In this document: positions 58,501 to 64,000 of the stretch, piece by piece | How positions within the stretch are numbered: the stretch's first letter is position 1 | How the letters are laid out: every line of letters starts with the position of its first letter | Assembly (NCBI GenBank): GCA_008729055.1 | Contig: SDUX01000010.1 | Coordinates: forward strand, 62,001 to 126,000 | From: Pyropia haitanensis | Taxonomy: Eukaryota > Rhodophyta > Bangiophyceae > Bangiales > Bangiaceae | DNA length: 64,000 nt | Direction of reading: 5' to 3' | Position numbers and translations under genes: made by a program | Notes under the pieces: model-generated | What the model was told of the DNA's origin: nothing | The model's database searches: none | The model's input: only the letters and a program-made list of their open reading frames with translations

Positions 58501-61500
58501 CCGCTAACGCGCCTGTCGATGGCGACGCTCAAGCGCCACCCGCTGACGTGCTGGTAGCCGACGTGCCGGTCACTGGAGCAAACGCAGCGATTACTGACGT
58601 GCCGGCCGTCAGTGCGCCTCTTGCGAGCGAGCCAGTTGCTGGTTCAACTTCCGCCGACGTGCCAGCTGCTGGGAGCGATGCATCAGCGGACGAGCGGGCT
58701 GCAGAGGCGCGGCCTGCCGAGCTGGTGGCTGCCGACACGCCGGCTCTGGACAAGCCGGTACCTGATGCCAACGCACCGACGGCGGAGTTGTCACCTGACA
58801 CTGACCCACGTGCGGGCGGGCCGGTGGACAACTCGCCGGCGGCTAACATGCCGACAGCAGACGCGGCTGCCACCGTAGCCGACTCGTCAGCCGCCAATGT
58901 TCCGGCCACTGAAACCGACTCGCCGGCAGACCAGCAACCGGCCGCCGACGCACTGCCTGTGGACGAGCCCACGGTAGACACTATGGCGTTTGTCGCACCG
59001 GCTGACGACGCCGAACTGCCGGCGCAGGTCAACTCGCATGCTGAAACCCCAGCAGCGGATGCACCGCCTGCGGACTCACTGGCCAACACAGAGCGAGCCG
59101 CCGACGCGCTGCCAACCGAAGATGCCGAGGTGCACGCACCGGCGGCAGGTGTGCGTCCCACCGAGACACTTGCCGACGAGCCGGCCGCTGACGGGCAACC
59201 TGCCAGGGAACCGACGGCTCATCCGCCGCCTGCTGACATGCCGGTCGCCGACACGCCGATCGACGACGAAGCTGACCTGTCACACGCCGTGGGGCCGCCG
59301 GCCGACGCACCAGTAGGGGACGCGCCGGCCACTGCAGCCGGCGCGACGCCCACGGAACTGGTCGCTACGGCTGACAGCCAACAGGCTTCGGGCTCCCCAA
59401 ATGACGACGAACCGGCCTCTGGTTCGCCGCCCGCGGATCTGTCGGCCGACTCACCTGGCGACGACGACGCTCATGCGCCGCCCGCGGCTCAGCCGATTGC
59501 GGAAGTGCCATTGGCATCTACTCCGTTACCGGAAGGCCCAGGCACCAATGTGATGCCCGCCGTCGGACTGGCGGACGAGACGCTGCCGGTAGAGGAGCTG
59601 GTGACGGGCACGCCGTCTGACGACGCGCCAGCTCCGGCCTCTCCGATCGCCGATGCAGCGGTCGCCGAGAAGCTGGCCCATGCCGACGCTGAAGCACCGC
59701 GTGCCGACCAAGTGGCTGCAGACGCACCGGCCGCGGACGTGCCGGCCACGGAAGCCAACTTACCGGCTGACGAGCAGCTGGCCTCGGATGCAGCGGGCAC
59801 CGCTGAGCTGACCACCGACTTGAGTGCCGCCGACGCACCGGCTGCGGATGCGCCGGTCGTCGAGATGCCGGCCGTCGATACCATGGCCACCGACGCGCCG
59901 GCCGCCGATGCGCCAGCCGATGACGCGCCGCCTGCCGAGGAGCCAGCGGCTGCAGTTTCAAGCGTGGGTCGTCTGGCAGCGATGTTTGGCAGCTTTGCCG
60001 CGGTCACGCCGACTGTCATCACGCGGGCAGCCGGCACGCCAGTCGCTGACGCTGCCGACTTTGACAGGCCGGTCGCCGACGTTCTGGACGCTGACCAGCC
60101 GGCTGCCAACTTGCCAGCTGCCGTCGCGCCGGTCGTAGTCCCATCCCCCGCGGGCGCGCCAGCTACTGAGACCGACGAACCATCACATGCCGAGACGCCA
60201 ACGGATACTGCGGACGCTGCGAACGTTGACGAGTCGGTCGCGAACTCTTTTGGCGCTGACAGGCCAGCCGAGGACGTGCCGGTCGTTGATGTACCTGCCG
60301 CTGACGCGCCGGCCGATGGCACGCCGCCTGCCGCCGGGCCAGTGCCCGGCACGTCAGCTGTGGCCAGACTGGCTGCCATGTTCGGTACACCAGCGACGGT
60401 CGCACCAACTGTTGACACGCCGTCTGCCACCAGGCAAGTCGTGGACTTGGTCGATGCAAGCAAGCCAACCGCCGACGTGCGGGCTACCGTCGCGCCGGCC
60501 TGTGTCTCGTCCGCCGCGGATGCGCCCGCCACTGAGATCGAAGAGCCAACCAACGAGGAGCCGGCCGCGGACGCGTCGGACGCAGAGGACGCGGATGAAC
60601 CGGCCGTCGACACTACTGCCGCAGACATGCCAGCCCTCAACTCTGATGAAGTCGACGAGGCACCAACGCGTGCCCCGGCCGCCGTCAGACCTGTTGCAGC
60701 GCCATCCGTTGGTCGTCTGGCAGGCATGTTTGGCAGCTTGGCAGCGGTCACGCCGACGGTCGTCACGCGGGCTACGGAAGGACGTGGCTCTCTTGCAGAT
60801 ACACCAGCACCCATCCCTGTGCAAGCGGACGAGACGGTCACCGACACTCCGGCCGCCGTCGCGCCAGCTGCGACGCCTTCCGTAGGCCGTCTGGCAGGTC
60901 TGTTTGGCAGTCTGGCAGCGCGCGCACCGACCGTTGTCACGCGGACAGCAGATAGACTCGGCCGTGCTGCGGACGCGCCAGCTCACGATGCTATGGAAGC
61001 CGCCCGGGCAGCTACTGACACCCCGCCCGCCGTTACGCCTGCTACGGCGCCATCCGTTGGCCGTCTGGCGGGCATGTTTGGCAGCCTGGCAGCGGTTACG
61101 CCGACGGCGGTCACGCGGTCTGCCCCAGCGCCTGTTGCCGACCCGGTGGATGTTGAGCGGCCGGCCGCCAACGTGGGGGCTGACGTCTCGCCGGCCTTCG
61201 ATGCACCAACCGCGGCCGCGCCAGCCGCGGAGACGGACATGGTGGTTGGCGATGAGGTGGCCGCGGACGCAACGGATGATACGGAGTATGATGTGGTGGC
61301 CGCGGACTTGCCGGCTGTTGTGACGCCAGTCTTGGACACACCAACCGCGATTACGTCGGACACTGAGGCTGATGAAGTGGCCGAAGACGACCCTGTCGCC
61401 GACACTCCGGACGTTGACGAGCCGGTCAATATCAGTCCGGCCTTGGACACGCTGGCAGCTGACGAGCCTGCGGAAGACGCTCTGGAGACAAGTACGCCCG

Positions 61501-64000
61501 CTGCCGTGGCGCCGGCCACCGCCACCGAGCGGCCGCTGGACCACGAGCCGGCTGCTGGTGAATCGCATACAGAGGCCCTAGCCTCCGACACGCAGACGGC
61601 CGGCTCTCCGGCCACTGCGGCCATCGAGCCGGCATCGGACGAGTCGTGGATGGCCGCGCTGTCTGCTGAGCAGCCAGTTGCTGACGCGCGAGCTGTCAAC
61701 AAGCCGATTCCCGACACGCGTGCTGTCGGCCAGCCGGCCATTGGCTTACCGCGTGCTGATGAGCCGGCGGCGGGGCCGCCGGCTGCCGACACACCGGCCG
61801 CCGACGCACCGGAAGTTGAGCCACAGATGGACGCAGACCCGGCGGCCGATGCGCTGCCCGCCTATGTGCCAGCGAGCGACGAGATGGCCGACACCGACGC
61901 CGGCGCATCGCCGGCCGTCGATCTGGCGGCCGGGACGCCGGTGGCCGACGCTTCAGGCGCCCAAGGCGATATGTCGACGGCGGACGCGCCAGCGACTGAC
62001 TTGCCTCCGACCGATCAGCCAGTGGCTGGCACAGCGGCAACGGCCGCGCCGCCCGACGATCTACCGGCTGTTGTTGCACCGGCCGACCCCAAGCCGGCCT
62101 CTCAAGACGCGCAAGTGGACCAGCTGGCTACGGATGCGTCCCCAGCTGACGACGTGGCCGGCGACGCGCCAGCCGATGGCGACGCTGTTGCGCCACCGTC
62201 CGACTCGCCGGTCGCGGACACGCCGGTCGCCCACGTGCATGCCGACGACGAGCCAACTGAGGACCACACCCAAGAGCTGCGTGCCGACGAGCCTGTACCC
62301 GACGCGCCTGCACCGCCAGCGCCGGCTGCTTTGGCCAGGGAGTCAGCTGACGTCGTGGTGCCAATTGCTGAAGCACCTGCTGAGGACGTGGTGGTGCCTG
62401 AAACGTTGCCTGCGGTGGTTGACCCACCTACCGTCGAAGAGCCGGCCTTTGTCACGCCTCCTGCGGACGAGCCAGCGGCAGGCCTGTCCTCCGTGGGCCG
62501 TCTGGCAGCCATGTTTGGCGCACAGGCAGCTGTCGCACCAACTGTACTGACGCGGCCTGCCCAAAGGCCTGTCTCAGGCTCTGTAGACCCTGAGAAGCCG
62601 GCCGCCGGCGTTGCGGACGTTGAGGAGTCGGTCCCTGATGCGGGCACCACGGATGCGCCAGCCACAGTTACAAATGAGTCGGCTGGCGGCACGTCTGTGT
62701 CGGATGCTGCGAATATGGACAAGCCGGCCGCGGACGTTCCGGCCGCCGACGCTCCGGCTGCTGGCACCCGAGCCAGGCCTGCGCCGGTCGACACCGCACC
62801 GTCCGCCGATACGGCGGCTGATGGCGCGTCACCTGCCGGCAAGCCGGCGGCTGGTGCGTCAAGCGTGGGCCGTCTGGCGGCTATGTTTGGCAGTCTGGCA
62901 GAGCTCGCACCGGCTGTCATCGCGCCGTCTACCGAAGGGCCGGTCACGGACTCTGCGGATGCTGACGAAGCGACCGCCGACGTTCCAGAGGCTATTGAGC
63001 TTGCAGTCGACACTGCGGCGGCCGACGCGACAGCGACGGACGCGCCGGTCTTTGACGCGCCGGTTCTCGACTCGCCGTCTGCCGATACGTCGGCCGTTGG
63101 CGTGCCACCAGCCGATGATCTGGCGCCTGGCGGGTCATCTGTGAGCCTTCTGGCAGCCATGTTTGGTACACAGGCAGCGGTTGCGCCGGTGGTCCACACG
63201 CGGTCTCTGCGAACGCCAGTATCTGACCTGGCGGCTGCTGACGAGCCTGCCGCCGTCGAGCCGGCGGCCGTTGCGCCGGTCTCTGTTGTGCCCGCTGCGG
63301 ACGCGCCAGCTGCGGAGGCCGACGAGGCGGCCGCCATCTCTCCTGCCACGGGCGCGCCACTGGTCGCCGCACCTGTCGTGGACGCGCCAACTGCGGATCC
63401 GTTCTTGGCGGATGCACCGGTCTCTGATACCGACCAGCCAACCGCAGACTCTCCGGTTGCGGGCGCTTCAGACGTTGATGAGCAGGCCGCCGACACTCTC
63501 CCCGCGGACGCGCCAGCCGTCGACGCCGCAGGCGTCCCTCCGGCAGCAGACGCATTGCCGGCCGACGACCGTCCAGCAGGCGAGTCGCTGGCGGACCGTT
63601 CAGACTCTCACACGCCACCAGCAGACGAGCCGGCCTCGGACGTGTCGCTTGTCAACTTGCCATTGGCCGATGAGCCCGCCGACGACACGCCGGCGGACGA
63701 CGCACCGCTGATCGACGAGACCACTGTCGATGGGCCAGTGGCTAACGAGGCGCTTGCTGAAGTGCTGGCGGCTGAGGCGCCGGCAGCCGACGCGCCGCGG
63801 GCCGCGGAGCCGGCCGTAGATGCGCCAGCGCCCGACGCGCCGGTGGCCGGCGCGCCGCCAGCTGGTACAACAGCCTCTGATGAACCGCTGGCCGGCGAGT
63901 CAGCCGCACACGAGCCGCTCGCGGACGACCCCGCCACGGACGCGCCGACAGCCGATGTACCGATGGCGGACGAGCAGACCACCGACGCGGAGTTTGAAGC
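43311..64000 (+). CDS. giant acidic Ala/Asp/Pro-rich repeat protein (runs past window end)
   Basis: One frame is open from ATG 43311 (G at -3 and +4) to the window edge, 6896 codons without stop or intron; the 3' end is missing. I do not recognise it. N-terminus: an acidic/Gly-rich leader, a Gly tract near 43480-43570, a basic patch (GISSRLSSLRARAVAVWSRS), then about 100 residues of Ala-rich heptad- or 11-mer-like sequence (A-A-D-A-A-A-R/K-A-A-A-D) likely to form long helices. From about 44040 the chain is variations of A-D-E-P-A-A-D-x-P-V, very rich in Ala, Asp, Pro, Val and Glu and almost free of aromatic residues, Cys or Lys, so probably disordered. At least 24 copies of S-S-V-[AG]-R-L-A-A-M-F-G, usually followed by a basic V-A-P-T-V-x-T-R-S, interrupt it from 45666 on. 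No signal peptide or membrane helix is seen. Long minus-strand frames over the same DNA are compositional shadows. Confidence 0.85.
45666..63170 (+). repeat. dispersed array of at least 24 R-L-A-A-M-F-G motifs within the giant gene
   Basis: Motif codon starts: 45666, 46092, 46359, 49572, 49944, 51492, 51906, 52263, 52548, 54585, 54948, 55179, 55566, 55863, 56124, 56487, 59970, 60366, 60714, 60888, 61062, 62499, 62871, 63147. Every one is divisible by 3, so all are in the same frame. Variants include R-L-A-K-M-F-G at 49572 (MLG) and 49944, and R-L-A-G-M-F-G at 60714-61062. Three consecutive copies at 60714, 60888 and 61062 are exactly 174 bp apart. Gaps without copies are 46.4-49.5 kb and 56.5-59.9 kb. 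Confidence 0.9.
46878..48079 (+). repeat. 197-bp in-frame segmental duplication, copies 1005 bp apart
   Basis: 46878-47074 and 47883-48079 are nearly identical (one GAC/GAT difference noted). They are offset by 1005 bp, which is 335 codons, so the copies keep the frame. This is the clearest recent duplication inside the giant gene and shows that it grows by unequal exchange or slippage. Confidence 0.85.

Noticed and set aside
44681..63982. Many long minus-strand open frames, some above 800 residues, of Ser/Ala/Thr-rich sequence.
   Set aside because: They are antisense to the giant plus-strand gene. GCC, GAC, GCG and CCG codons rarely make stops on the other strand, and the frames break repeatedly while the plus frame never does.

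Overview
This window is nuclear DNA of a photosynthetic eukaryote, most consistent with a bangiophyte red alga such as Porphyra or Pyropia. That identification is inference; nothing here is species-diagnostic. It rests on four observations: a nuclear psbO 3' end, very high GC with long G or C homopolymers, mostly intron-poor genes whose proteins are padded with Ala, Gly and Pro, and a tRNA gene interrupted at two places (ectopic tRNA introns are known from red algae).

Layout. 0-34.9 kb is a GC-rich gene region: the end of psbO (+), a PH/DDHD-domain phospholipase-like gene (-), an Ala-rich protein of unknown function (+), an Mpv17/PMP22-family membrane protein (+), a SET-domain methyltransferase-like gene (-), a SLC35D-type nucleotide-sugar transporter (+), a 2747-residue fusion of a ZNFX1/UPF1-like helicase with NF-X1 zinc fingers and three CbbX-type AAA+ modules (+, two GT-AG introns), and a C2H2 zinc-finger protein (-). 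Four of these genes change frame exactly at long G or C runs while homology or composition continues in another frame. Sequence error in homopolymers is the simplest explanation, so their coordinates span the breaks.

34.9-41.1 kb is an island of lower GC made of mobile and repeated DNA. It holds a small foldback element, two 557-bp MITE copies with 3-bp TNA target duplications, a large interrupted inverted repeat, and an 869-bp hAT remnant with a perfect 8-bp target duplication. Each arm of the inverted repeat carries a tRNA-Met(CAT) gene with a 16-nt anticodon-loop intron and an 11-nt T-loop insertion. One arm is the empty site of the MITE that interrupts the other arm, so the order of events can be read.

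41.1-43.3 kb is GC-rich with no recognised gene. From 43311 to the window end a single frame stays open for more than 20.6 kb (at least 6896 codons, no intron, no stop). It encodes an extremely acidic, Ala/Asp/Pro-rich repetitive protein studded with at least 24 copies of a short basic-hydrophobic motif (consensus S-S-V-[AG]-R-L-A-A-M-F-G). This spacer-and-motif giant is the most unusual object in the window and resembles no family I can name.

The genes do not form an obvious pathway; only psbO is tied to photosynthesis.
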